Translations under genes and position numbers: made by a program | Assembly (NCBI GenBank): GCA_030271625.1 | Contig: JARXKN010000001.1 | Coordinates: 186,001-250,000 of the forward strand | Origin: Patescibacteria group bacterium | GTDB taxonomy: Bacteria > Patescibacteriota > Saccharimonadia > Saccharimonadales > UBA4665 | Direction of reading: 5' to 3' | DNA: 64,000 bases | Shown here: piece by piece, positions 23,323 through 30,970 of the stretch | Layout of the letters: each line of letters starts with the position of its first letter | Numbering within the stretch: position 1 is the first letter of the stretch | Notes under the pieces: model-generated | Told to the model about the DNA's origin: nothing | Databases searched by the model: none | The model's input: the letters and a program-made list of their open reading frames with translations, nothing else

Positions 23323-23973
23323 ATGACCTCCCACATTGCCAATAAAATTGAGCAACATTTCTCCCAATTCCCTAAACGCACTTATCCTGCTGGCCAGATA
23401 CTAGTTTTTGCGGACGAAAATCCGGAGCACATCTTCTATATCGTGAAAGGCAGAGTCCGTAAATACGACGTGTCATACCGGGGCGAAGAGGTCATTTTAA
23501 ATATCTTTCGGGCACCGTCCTACTTCCCAATGTCGTGGGCGATTAACCGCTTACCCAATGAGTATTTTTACAAAACAGAAACTAGTACGGTACTGCACGT
23601 GGTGCCCACGGACGAGGCGCTGCAGTTTGTTAAAGACAACCCCGATGTCATGCTCGACTTACTGAGCCGGATTTACAAGGGAATGGACGGCTTATTAGGC
23701 AGGGTGGTTGGCTTAATGTCCGGCTCGGCCCAAAGCCGGTTAGTATACGAACTTATCGTTGATTGTCGCCGCTTTGGCCAGCTAAATACTGACGGTAGTT
23801 ATACCCTCAGTACAACCGAAGTTGATTTAGCCGCTCGATCAGGTCTATCGCGCGAAACAATTAGCCGAGAAATACATAAATTGAAAACCGATGGCTTAGT
23901 TAGCGTTAGCAGCACCGGTATTGTTATAAACGATTTTACCGGCTTGAAAAAAAGGGGTGGAACCAAAGTTTAA
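23323..23973 (+). CDS. Crp/Fnr-family transcriptional regulator
   Basis: 216 residues: an N-terminal cyclic-nucleotide-binding-type beta barrel (about 20-120, with GQILVFADENPEHIFYIVKGRVRKY), a dimerisation helix, and a C-terminal helix-turn-helix (TTEVDLAARSGLSRETISREIHKLKTDGLV, about 163-192). There is no Fnr Cys set. A TAGGAG site and the -10 box 23299-23304 precede it. The gene converges with a flavin-binding pyridoxamine-oxidase-like gene, with the stops overlapping by 4 bases. Confidence 0.9.
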   Translation: MTSHIANKIEQHFSQFPKRTYPAGQILVFADENPEHIFYIVKGRVRKYDVSYRGEEVILNIFRAPSYFPMSWAINRLPNEYFYKTETSTVLHVVPTDEALQFVKDNPDVMLDLLSRIYKGMDGLLGRVVGLMSGSAQSRLVYELIVDCRRFGQLNTDGSYTLSTTEVDLAARSGLSRETISREIHKLKTDGLVSVSSTGIVINDFTGLKKRGGTKV

Positions 23974-24482
23974 ACTGCAGTTGGGTGTAGCTCGAACGAC
24001 TCAATTGACTCAAAGATTTTGCTATAGTCACCGGCATCCGGTCGAGCGTAGGAGGCCATGCGGATTTGGCGCGGCTTGATTCGAAAGGCTGTGTAATCGC
24101 CGGCCTGGAGTTTTGCTATCGGCGGCACCCCGCCGTCACTGGTTCTGAGGCTAGTTATGAACACAGCGGCAGCAACCTGATTAATTTCGTAGCCGTCCAG
24201 TATCTCGACAGCTTCGCCGGTTATTTGGGCGACTGTTTGGCTTTTCGGCTCGTAGATTACGTAGACCGTATGATTATGCCGAATCAGGTTATCATACTTT
24301 TTAGTACCAGTTTTAGTTAGGAACGACACATTAAAGTCAGTATCAACCGTGTGATAAATAACGGCCGCGTGTGGTTCGCCGTTCGGGTCAACACTGGCTA
24401 AAACGCCAATCCGATTGGTATTAATAAAGTCATACATTATTTGCTGTCGTTCGGTAAGTGCATGAGCTGATTTTTTAAACAT
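23970..24482 (-). CDS. Pyridoxamine 5'-phosphate oxidase-family flavin-binding protein
   Basis: 170 residues. The split beta-barrel with an RIGVLASVDPNGEPHAAVIYHTVD N-terminal strand set and a KYDNLIRHNHTVYVIYEP segment is typical of the PNPOx-like FMN-binding family. It probably acts as a cytoplasmic flavoprotein or F420/FMN reductase; the specific role is unknown. AGGAGGAGG lies just upstream of the ATG. Confidence 0.85.
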   Translation of the reverse strand: MFKKSAHALTERQQIMYDFINTNRIGVLASVDPNGEPHAAVIYHTVDTDFNVSFLTKTGTKKYDNLIRHNHTVYVIYEPKSQTVAQITGEAVEILDGYEINQVAAAVFITSLRTSDGGVPPIAKLQAGDYTAFRIKPRQIRMASYARPDAGDYSKIFESIESFELHPTAV

Positions 24483-24695
24483 AGTGCCTCCTCCTGCACT
24501 AGGTATTCTGAACCACTTTGGTTGTTAAGAATATGCTGCCCGTCACCGGGCGCCCGTGATACTAGTCAATGTCTATTTTTATACAGTTTGGTGTTACTTA
24601 ATTAAGAAGCAGCAGTCTCACGTTGCTAGCGTGACCTGCATCATTGCTCGCCCTAAATAAGCCACATACAATACAGATACAATAAGGAGTAAAAG

Positions 24696-24851
24696 ATGAA
24701 GAAGCGACAGACACATCCTAGCCGACCGGAAAACAAAGACCTAGATTTTGATGAATTTTATAGAGAAATCAGTTCTGGTTGGCTAGAAAAGTCCCATCAG
24801 CTGCAAGCTCGTCGTTGGCGTGCCCGCCGGCGCTCGCTACGAGGAGATTAA
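24696..24851 (+). CDS. Small basic protein (51 aa)
   Basis: 51 residues beginning MKKRQTHPSRPENKDLDFDEFYREI and ending in an Arg-rich tail (RRWRARRRSLRGD). A strong AAGGAG site (24684-24689) precedes it, and its last codons contain the ribosome binding site of the next gene, so the two are translationally coupled. No family recognised; the basic end suggests nucleic-acid or membrane-surface binding. Confidence 0.72.
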   Translation: MKKRQTHPSRPENKDLDFDEFYREISSGWLEKSHQLQARRWRARRRSLRGD

Positions 24852-24852
24852 C

Positions 24853-25311
24853 ATGACCAACTTTCAGAACCGCACCCAGTTACCACACTATGACTCCGCC
24901 AAGGACCAGGTATTTGCTGAATTAAGAGTGGCTGGGGCTAATCGTTACGACATGAAGCTTCCGGAGACCTACTACATGCCGACGGTGATTAAGGCTGATG
25001 AGCATGTTATGGCCGCAGTCTATGGAAAGTATGAGCTGGGCCGGGGCGTATTGGTGGCGACTGATAGCCGGGTCCTGTTTATTGATAGGAAACCGTTATT
25101 TGTGCGCTGCGATGAAATTGGCTTTGGCATGATTGGTGGCGTTAGTCACAGTCGCGTTACACTAGCGGCTATCCTGACTATGCATACTCGTCTCGGTGCC
25201 TATAAATTGCGAACTTTTAACCATAAAGCCGTCAAGAACTTCGTGGACTACATCGATCAAGTTTGCCTACAAACCCTGCGGAAGGAAATTCACTATGATT
25301 TTACCACTTAG
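24853..25311 (+). CDS. Bacterial PH-domain-like protein
   Basis: 152 residues from ATG 24853, preceded by GAGGAG. The central part IKADEHVMAAVYGKYELGRGVLVATDSRVLFIDRK, followed by VSHSRVTLAAILTMHTRLGAYKLRTFNHKAVKNFVDYI, is the pattern of bacterial PH (YokE-like) domains: a beta sandwich closed by a C-terminal helix. Such domains are cytoplasmic and their ligands mostly unknown. It overlaps the following gene by 17 bases. Confidence 0.78.
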   Translation: MTNFQNRTQLPHYDSAKDQVFAELRVAGANRYDMKLPETYYMPTVIKADEHVMAAVYGKYELGRGVLVATDSRVLFIDRKPLFVRCDEIGFGMIGGVSHSRVTLAAILTMHTRLGAYKLRTFNHKAVKNFVDYIDQVCLQTLRKEIHYDFTT

Positions 25312-25693
25312 GAATGGCCAGTATAAGCTGATCGAAACCAAACACAATACCAAGGTCCTGTACTTGGATAATAATATTTATGCTTGGGTGGAACCGGCTT
25401 CCATCGGCGAAATATTAGTGGTGTCACACAAAATCCATCACACCGACTATGTCTTAAGCATGGGGCAGTATAAATTGTATGACGTTATTGATGAGCCCGA
25501 GTTATCCGACCAGATGCATCTGGAACTAGAAGTTGGTGCAAAACAGTGGCAAGGCTACCTATTGTTAACCGGCTTGCCCGATTCGCATCACCTGCGGGCC
25601 CGGATTATCCCCACAGCCGAAACAATTACTGGTAACCCACAATATCAACGGGGTCACGGCCTCAACATAAACCTGGCCAAAACCGCTCGTTAA
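25295..25693 (+). CDS. Hypothetical protein (132 aa)
   Basis: 132 residues from ATG 25295, with AAGGA just upstream, overlapping the PH-domain gene by 17 bases. Mostly beta strands (YKLIETKHNTKVLYLDNNIYAWVEP) and no membrane segment. No family recognised. It shares an operon with the basic protein and the PH-like protein. Confidence 0.68.
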   Translation: MILPLRNGQYKLIETKHNTKVLYLDNNIYAWVEPASIGEILVVSHKIHHTDYVLSMGQYKLYDVIDEPELSDQMHLELEVGAKQWQGYLLLTGLPDSHHLRARIIPTAETITGNPQYQRGHGLNINLAKTAR

Positions 25694-25714
25694 GCAGCTA
25701 TTGCAATGCGGGTA

Positions 25715-25720
25715 TATAAT
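25715..25720 (+). promoter_or_regulatory. -10 box (TATAAT)
   Basis: TATAAT lies 28 bases before the ATG at 25749, with AAGGAG between them, so this gene has a leader and a ribosome binding site. Confidence 0.6.
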
Positions 25721-25748
25721 TTAAACATAACCTAAGGAGATACGCTTT

Positions 25749-26675
25749 ATGGCAAATTACTCTATTACGGACACTAACTTTGGCTACCGACACAAATTCC
25801 ATAAACGTATCGCCTTAGCTATCGCGGCCTTGACCTTAATTCTGATGATGCTGTTGAGCGTGCATGTCACGGCCTCAGCCGACACGCCACCGACTCGTTT
25901 TGATTTTACCCAGGCAGAGCTTACCAACAATTGGGGACCAGAACGGATTGCACCGTCCGGGAGCTTTACTTCAGTATCAGCGTTTGGCCGCGACCACGTG
26001 GCTCAAATCAGTATTGTCAGCAGTAAAGCCAGCACTAATGCCAGTTTGGATAACCCCTACTACTGGACGGAAGGCATTAAAACAAAGCCGAGTTCAGCCG
26101 ATAACTTTGATGCACCCGGCGATTTTGGAACTTCAGTGTCTGTCGATTTGTATCTGGATAAGGCTTGGGACAATAATGCCGTTCGCGCCGGACTTTGGAC
26201 GGTCGGTAACAATGGCAGCACAGGTACCGATGCCGCTAATTACAATTTTGGTATCCTAGAATTCGCCCACGTTAGCGGCTATGAAGGCTTCAGGTACTAC
26301 GGGCCTACCGGCTGGGTTCCGGTAAAGGGCTTCCACGGCTATGGTAAATGGACAACCCTTAATATTACCCTCGATACCGAAAATGATCTGTACAAACTGT
26401 CGGTTGACGGCACGGTCGTTGGCAATACTTCAGCCCCCGCACCAAGCAACTACTTGTACAGCGTCATGCTAAACCAACGCAATTTTGGCAAAGACCCACA
26501 AGCTGGACTCAACAATGTTGACTACTCGGCATATTGGCAGGGCGGAGTTGTGTCTCCGACTGGCCCAAAGTCGAAAGACGAATGTACTAAAGATGGCTGG
26601 ATGAAGTTCACCGGTATGTTCAAAAACCAGGGTCAATGTGTCAGTTCCACCGTTAAGAATTCCAACAGTAACTAA
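25749..26675 (+). CDS. Exported protein with LamG-like domain
   Basis: 308 residues. The N-terminal signal or anchor is about residues 17-45 (KFHKRIALAIAALTLILMMLLSVHVTASA). A central concanavalin-like beta-sandwich region follows, and the C-terminal motif SKDECTKDGWMKFTGMFKNQGQCVS carries two Cys and is shared by many secreted proteins of unknown role. It probably sits on the cell surface. AAGGAG precedes the start and a strong terminator follows. Confidence 0.78.
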   Translation: MANYSITDTNFGYRHKFHKRIALAIAALTLILMMLLSVHVTASADTPPTRFDFTQAELTNNWGPERIAPSGSFTSVSAFGRDHVAQISIVSSKASTNASLDNPYYWTEGIKTKPSSADNFDAPGDFGTSVSVDLYLDKAWDNNAVRAGLWTVGNNGSTGTDAANYNFGILEFAHVSGYEGFRYYGPTGWVPVKGFHGYGKWTTLNITLDTENDLYKLSVDGTVVGNTSAPAPSNYLYSVMLNQRNFGKDPQAGLNNVDYSAYWQGGVVSPTGPKSKDECTKDGWMKFTGMFKNQGQCVSSTVKNSNSN

Positions 26676-26690
26676 ATAAGCAAAAACAGT

Positions 26691-26722
26691 AAAATAGCCC
26701 GGAATGTTCCGGGCTATTTTTA
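26691..26722. terminator. Bidirectional intrinsic terminator
   Basis: AAAATAGCCCGGAA pairs with TTCCGGGCTATTTT around a two-base centre. It serves the exported protein gene on the left and the SRPBCC gene on the right. Confidence 0.9.
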
Positions 26723-26740
26723 AAACGTATTGAAGTGAAG

Positions 26741-27193
26741 CTAAGCAGCCAGCAGCGTTGCTAACTGGTCGAAGGCTTGCTCCAGGCCCGGCTTCATACC
26801 GCTCAAGAATTGGTCGGCGTTTGGTCCGGCCGACAAGACTTCGGAGGTAATATCTAAGACGGTGCCGCCCGCAACTTCGCTAAACAATATGGTGTGCTGA
26901 ATTTCAAACAGCTTTTTTCCTTCGCCATCGAGTGGCGAGTTAGTTAGCACCAATTTAGACGGTTCTTCAACTACTTTGAATTCGCCGGTTAAGGGCATGA
27001 TGCTGCCGTCGGGGCCTTGCGTACTTATTGATAGTAAGCCGCCGGGACGAAGATCAAACTCGCAGGCTGGCACGCTAAATGGAGCTGGCATGTACCACTG
27101 TTTAAACTGTTCTGGTTGGGTCCAGGCATCCCAGACTGCTTGGCGTGGGGCCTCAAAGGTTCGACTAATTTGTAATGGAGCGTATTCACTCAT
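26741..27193 (-). CDS. SRPBCC / AHSA1-family protein
   Basis: 150 residues of the START/Bet v 1-like superfamily: ISRTFEAPRQAVWDAWTQPEQFKQWYMP start, then FDLRPGGLLSISTQGPDG and a C-terminal long helix (GMKPGLEQAFDQLATLL). Proteins of this group often pair with ArsR regulators, as here, where it lies 4 bases after the ArsR gene. The ligand is unknown. AAAGGA before the ATG. Confidence 0.9.
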   Translation of the reverse strand: MSEYAPLQISRTFEAPRQAVWDAWTQPEQFKQWYMPAPFSVPACEFDLRPGGLLSISTQGPDGSIMPLTGEFKVVEEPSKLVLTNSPLDGEGKKLFEIQHTILFSEVAGGTVLDITSEVLSAGPNADQFLSGMKPGLEQAFDQLATLLAA

Positions 27194-27197
27194 GCTA

Positions 27198-27503
27198 TTA
27201 TCCTTTCTTTAAATGACGTTCTAAATTATCGAGCCGCTGGTTCCAGTATTGGTGGAAGGAGCCAACCCAATCTTCTAACTGTATAAACGGCTCAGCTTTG
27301 AGCGAATATATGCGCTGCTGAGCCACTGGCTTGACGCTTACTAAGCCAGCCTCGGCGAGCACGTGTAGATGCTTAGACGTTTGCGGCTGACGAAGTTTGA
27401 GTAATAGGGAGACTTCGTTGACCGAGCTAGGGCGGCCGCGAAGCACCTCGACTATCTTTAAGCGATTAGGTTCAGCTAAAGCATTAAATATTGTCGGACT
27501 CAT
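27198..27503 (-). CDS. ArsR-family transcriptional regulator
   Basis: 101 residues: winged helix with FNALAEPNRLKIVEVLRGRPSSVNEVSLLLKLRQPQTSKHLHVLAEAGLV (the recognition helix is around QPQTSKHLHVL). The N- and C-terminal metal sites of ArsR proper are not visible, so it is probably a non-metal type, as is usual for ArsR-SRPBCC pairs. It is controlled from a consensus promoter with an operator overlapping the -35 box. Leaderless start. Confidence 0.92.
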   Translation of the reverse strand: MSPTIFNALAEPNRLKIVEVLRGRPSSVNEVSLLLKLRQPQTSKHLHVLAEAGLVSVKPVAQQRIYSLKAEPFIQLEDWVGSFHQYWNQRLDNLERHLKKG

Positions 27504-27509
27504 ACGCTT

Positions 27510-27515
27510 AGCATA
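27510..27515 (-). promoter_or_regulatory. -10 box of arsR promoter (TATGCT)
   Basis: On the minus strand TTGACA (27533-27538), 17 bases, then TATGCT; it ends 6 bases before the start codon. Confidence 0.75.
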
Positions 27516-27519
27516 ACGC

Positions 27520-27551
27520 GATTGTATATTCTTGTCAAGGAATATACAATC
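27520..27551. promoter_or_regulatory. ArsR operator: 12-bp perfect inverted repeat
   Basis: GATTGTATATTC and GAATATACAATC flank an 8-base centre that contains the -35 box. Binding would block RNA polymerase, giving autoregulation. Confidence 0.8.
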
Positions 27552-27632
27552 AGCTTGCTGTAAGTTAATTCCTATACAGCCACAACAGGGTAGGTGATAC
27601 TAGCGCTAAAGAACATTAAACTAAGGAGACAC

Positions 27633-27749
27633 ATGCAAGCTGTAACTCGTAACCAAAACGGCAAAGTAATAATTAAAGTATTCTGGTTGGCCAGCATACT
27701 GATAAGCCTGTTCTTAACACTACTGTTGAACTTGGTTTTGAATCATTAG
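27633..27749 (+). CDS. Small membrane peptide (38 aa)
   Basis: AAGGAG (27623-27628) precedes ATG 27633. The protein has a short polar N-terminus and one strongly hydrophobic helix (about 16-37, VFWLASILISLFLTLLLNLVL). It sits between the arsR promoter and the convergent DedA gene. No family recognised. Confidence 0.6.
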   Translation: MQAVTRNQNGKVIIKVFWLASILISLFLTLLLNLVLNH

Positions 27750-27761
27750 AAAGCTATAAGC

Positions 27762-28391
27762 CTAATTGGCTTTGGCTTGCTTCTTTTTGCGAAGCGAACT
27801 AAACGTCTTTAGACCTAACAGCACTAAAATTAGTAGCAACACATACAGTTCGTAGTGACGTATCTTGTCATAGACGGCGACAATGTTGTTGCCCGCCAGG
27901 AACCCGGCAGTTGACCAGACTGCCACCCATAGTACGGCACCAAGTGAGTTGTATAGTAAGAACTTCGGCCATTTCATTTCAGCAGTACCAGCCACGATGC
28001 CATTTAGCTGCCGGAAGCCGGCAACGAAGCGCGCCACCGTCACCACTGGACCGCCATACTTATTAAAGAATTCTTGGGCTTTATGCAGCCGCTCCGGTGT
28101 CAGTAGAATGTAACGGCCATATTTTAAGACGACGCGTTCGCCCCCGTAATGGCCGATAGCAAAAGCTATGTTATCACCGATAATACAGGCGATTATGGCA
28201 GTAATAGCCACGACAATGATATTGAGCTGACCTAATCCAGCGTAGACCGAAGCGGCAATTAATATTGTCTCTCCGGGCAGGGGTATGCCCATATTTTCTA
28301 GCAGCAAGAACCCCGCCACTGCAAAGTAACCGTACTGATCTAAATAGGGTGCGACAGTTTTCAGAATACCCGGTAAAACAACTTGAGTCAT
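27762..28391 (-). CDS. DedA-family membrane protein
   Basis: 209 residues, polytopic. The family motif region FLLLENMGIPLPGETILIAA (about 28-47), GDNIAFAIGHYGG and VARFVAGFRQLNGIVAGTAEM contain the conserved acidic and arginine residues of the DedA/VTT superfamily, linked to lipid (undecaprenyl phosphate or phospholipid) flipping. A leaderless -10 box on the minus strand precedes it. Confidence 0.92.
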   Translation of the reverse strand: MTQVVLPGILKTVAPYLDQYGYFAVAGFLLLENMGIPLPGETILIAASVYAGLGQLNIIVVAITAIIACIIGDNIAFAIGHYGGERVVLKYGRYILLTPERLHKAQEFFNKYGGPVVTVARFVAGFRQLNGIVAGTAEMKWPKFLLYNSLGAVLWVAVWSTAGFLAGNNIVAVYDKIRHYELYVLLLILVLLGLKTFSSLRKKKQAKAN

Positions 28392-28397
28392 AACCCA

Positions 28398-28403
28398 AGT
28401 ATA
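28398..28403 (-). promoter_or_regulatory. -10 box of leaderless dedA promoter
   Basis: TATACT on the minus strand ends 6 bases before the start codon. Confidence 0.55.
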
Positions 28404-28469
28404 CAGTTTGTCTATAGATAGACGGCGGATATCTTCTGAACGCGACTATGCTTTTAAGCATAACTATTT

Positions 28470-28475
28470 TATGAT
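28470..28475 (+). promoter_or_regulatory. -10 box of leaderless corA promoter (TATGAT)
   Basis: It ends 8 bases before the ATG at 28484. Confidence 0.5.
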
Positions 28476-28483
28476 TAAGGCAG

Positions 28484-29440
28484 ATGACCGAAACTAAACA
28501 ATCTGGCGTGCAGCGGCTTGAACGCGATGGTATTACTTGGCTATGTGTCGAAAAGCCGTCTAAAGCTATCTTTGAGTCGCTAGAGCAAGACTACAAGCTG
28601 CACCCGGTGCATCTAAAAGAGAGCACCCAGACTATTCAGTTGACGCAAGTTGAACGCGAAGACCACTATATCTTTTTGCTGGTGCATTTACCGACCTACG
28701 ACGCGGCTACTGATAGAATTATGACCAGCCAAGTTGGTGTCTTTTTGGGGCATGATTTTTTAATAACAATTCACGACGGTCGCCAGTCGGCTATAACTGA
28801 CCTGTTTAAGGCCTGCCTAGCTGATGAGGCCGTAGCTAACGCCTATTGTAAAGACTCGAGCGGCTACTTGCTGTACGGGCTGCTGAAACAACTGCTGGAA
28901 GACGTCACCAACACTATCGAAACACTACTAAACGAGCTAGATACCATCGAAATAGTAGTCTTTGACAACAACAAGTCCGACGCCTATCAGATTGGTAAGC
29001 TACGCCAAAAAATTATTCGGCTAAAAAGGGTAGTTGATCCCTTAGAGACAGTATTAAATGACTTGGCTCAGCAGATTAATACTTTTAGCCACGAACACTT
29101 GGCCAAGTACTACTCTAATAATGCCAAGATGGCTAAGAAGTTAACTGAAGTTGTAGCCGAAGCTCAGGAGACCATCGAAATATTTAAGGACGCTGACTTT
29201 ACCACCAGCACCGAGCAAACCAACCGAATTTTGGCGATTCTAACCTTGGTCTTTACCTTTACTATTCCGGTTACCGTTATGGGGACTCTCTATGGCATGA
29301 ATGTACCGTTACCAGGTGGCTTATCCACTCATGCTTGGACCTTTCTCGGACCGTATACAACCGAGGGGCTGATTATTTCCGGTTCGGTCGGTGCCGCCTT
29401 AGCTATGTACGCTTTCTTCAAAAATAAACGCTGGTTCTAA
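28484..29440 (+). CDS. corA: CorA-family magnesium/cobalt transporter
   Basis: 318 residues. The cytoplasmic domain (1-255) ends in the long pore helix; the signature GMN (271-273) in YGMNVPLPGG sits at the end of the first transmembrane helix (about 248-270), and the second helix (about 295-313) ends in basic KNKRWF. The protein forms a pentameric Mg2+ channel in its family. All signature residues are intact. Confidence 0.95.
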   Translation: MTETKQSGVQRLERDGITWLCVEKPSKAIFESLEQDYKLHPVHLKESTQTIQLTQVEREDHYIFLLVHLPTYDAATDRIMTSQVGVFLGHDFLITIHDGRQSAITDLFKACLADEAVANAYCKDSSGYLLYGLLKQLLEDVTNTIETLLNELDTIEIVVFDNNKSDAYQIGKLRQKIIRLKRVVDPLETVLNDLAQQINTFSHEHLAKYYSNNAKMAKKLTEVVAEAQETIEIFKDADFTTSTEQTNRILAILTLVFTFTIPVTVMGTLYGMNVPLPGGLSTHAWTFLGPYTTEGLIISGSVGAALAMYAFFKNKRWF

Positions 29441-29472
29441 AATTAAGGGCTGTTTTACGACCGTCTAAGTTG

Positions 29473-29478
29473 TATACT
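29473..29478 (+). promoter_or_regulatory. -10 box of leaderless promoter (TATACT)
   Basis: It ends 8 bases before the ATG at 29487. Confidence 0.55.
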
Positions 29479-29486
29479 TAACGCTA

Positions 29487-29822
29487 ATGGCAACGACACT
29501 CCCTACTACAACCGGTACTGGAACTCAGAACTCAACCCAAGATCCTCAAACTGCTGGAACTTCAGCTGGTTCAGGCGCCCCGATTTCTCAAGTCCAACCT
29601 GGGGCTGTTAACACTCTAGATACTGGTACTGGCGGCGTACCTTTAACCAGTCAAAACCTGTCAACCGTGGCCCTCAAGCCAACTTCATCGTTGGTGGTAA
29701 AGCCGGATGTAGCCCAACAGCACACAAGCGCATCAACCACTGTGGCAGCGAGCCTATTATTTGTCGTGGCGCTAGTCCTTGTCGTTAGTATTTTCATGCC
29801 TGCAAAAAACACAACGAATTAG
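29487..29822 (+). CDS. Membrane-anchored Ser/Thr-rich hypothetical protein
   Basis: 111 residues: a Thr/Ser/Gly/Gln-rich disordered region of about 80 residues, then one hydrophobic helix (about 83-103, TVAASLLFVVALVLVVSIFM) and a short tail. The layout is like the protein at 1625: low-complexity exterior or cytoplasmic tail plus C-terminal anchor. No family recognised. Confidence 0.6.
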   Translation: MATTLPTTTGTGTQNSTQDPQTAGTSAGSGAPISQVQPGAVNTLDTGTGGVPLTSQNLSTVALKPTSSLVVKPDVAQQHTSASTTVAASLLFVVALVLVVSIFMPAKNTTN

Positions 29823-29917
29823 CTTATATCAGCTTGTTGACAACCGCCACTAGCGGTATTATTAGCGTAAGATCACAAAAACTAAACAGAACGCATAGTC
29901 GTAACTAACACTAATAT

Positions 29918-29945
29918 TTGACAAATTAACAAATTTATGTATAAT
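29918..29945 (+). promoter_or_regulatory. Consensus promoter TTGACA-16-TATAAT
   Basis: TTGACA (29918-29923) and TATAAT (29940-29945), both exact; the pair is the strongest promoter in the window. CTAACACT/AGTGTTAG inverted arms (29905-29912 and 29950-29957) flank it and may be an operator. Confidence 0.8.
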
Positions 29946-30008
29946 AAACAGTGTTAGTGATCACAAACAAACAGTTACAAAACAAAATAACAAAAGGGAA
30001 TTATTACA

Positions 30009-30098
30009 ATGAAAACAAGCAATGGCCTAGTCTTTGAATTAGCTACAACATCTAATCAAGGCTTACTCCGAATCGACCGCTGGCTTAAAAAGCTATAG
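30009..30098 (+). CDS. 29-residue peptide gene under a consensus promoter
   Basis: AAAAGGGA precedes ATG 30009. The frame reads MKTSNGLVFELATTSNQ and ends with an amphipathic basic helix (GLLRIDRWLKKL). With a perfect promoter upstream and a terminator downstream it is an independent transcript of about 190 bases, with a leader of about 57 bases. It may be a small protein or the transcript may act as RNA. No family recognised. Confidence 0.5.
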   Translation: MKTSNGLVFELATTSNQGLLRIDRWLKKL

Positions 30099-30113
30099 TC
30101 CTATGACTCGTCT

Positions 30114-30142
30114 AAAGGTCCGGATTTCTATCCGGACCTTTT
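30114..30142 (+). terminator. Intrinsic terminator of the 29-codon unit
   Basis: AAAGGTCCGGAT pairs with ATCCGGACCTTT around TTCT, followed by a T-rich run. Confidence 0.9.
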
Positions 30143-30205
30143 CTATTATCTCTGTTACGGCTCGACAATAATCCAAAAAAGGTTTAGTATCTTAAGTATA
30201 TTCTT

Positions 30206-30970
30206 ATGACAAACTTTGTATCACAAATTCGCCGCTGGCCGCAGGGCATCCGCTTTTATATTGGCCTAACCACAGTTTTAGTAACGGCCGAGATGTACTG
30301 GTATACCAAAAGCGTCTACGGTGATTCCAATACAGCCGCCATTAGATTACAGGATATTTATGCCTGGCTATCACTCAGCTTGATTTTGTTGGCGCTGGCA
30401 ATTGGGCCGTTATGCTCGTTACTACCAAACATACGGGGGAAGAGTTTGCTGCGAGACGCTCGCCGGCTCATAGGGGTGAGCGCGGCCTGGTTTGCAGCTT
30501 GGCATGTCGGCATTAGCTACATTAATCAGTTTAAGGCTGCCAACCCGCTGACTTTGCCGGCTGCCTACCAACGAGCTTTTGCGGTGGGAGCCGTAGCTAT
30601 GCTGATTCTGCTAGCTCTAGCCGGGACTTCGTTTGATGCTGCCTTTAAGCGCTTAGGTGTCTGGTGGTTTCGATTACACCGGCTGATTTATTTGAGTGTG
30701 TTACTTATTCTTTTCCATGCTTTTGCGATTGGTGTTCGTTCGGTCAGTTGGCCGTATATCGGGACGCTGACACTCGTTATTGGCCTATTGTTTGCGGCCC
30801 ATTTATATCTTGGGTTTGGCCCGGGAAAAGAACCAACTATCTTACGTAGCATCGTCTTATGTTACGGTCTGTTAATTACCATTGCTGTCTTTGCCTATGG
30901 CTACAGCCAACACCTAGGTTTGAGCGACATAGCCGGCAACTCACAAGGAGGACAGTATGAATCACGCTAA
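30206..30970 (+). CDS. Ferric-reductase-like transmembrane haem protein
   Basis: 254 residues, about six transmembrane helices. Haem ligand-type His residues lie in AWFAAWHVGISYI (about 94-106) and in WWFRLHRLIYLSVLLILFHAFAIG, giving the two-helix pattern of the ferric-reductase-like/YedZ (MsrQ) domain. It may carry electrons across the membrane. It overlaps the following exported protein gene by 14 bases, so the pair is co-translated. Confidence 0.82.
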   Translation: MTNFVSQIRRWPQGIRFYIGLTTVLVTAEMYWYTKSVYGDSNTAAIRLQDIYAWLSLSLILLALAIGPLCSLLPNIRGKSLLRDARRLIGVSAAWFAAWHVGISYINQFKAANPLTLPAAYQRAFAVGAVAMLILLALAGTSFDAAFKRLGVWWFRLHRLIYLSVLLILFHAFAIGVRSVSWPYIGTLTLVIGLLFAAHLYLGFGPGKEPTILRSIVLCYGLLITIAVFAYGYSQHLGLSDIAGNSQGGQYESR

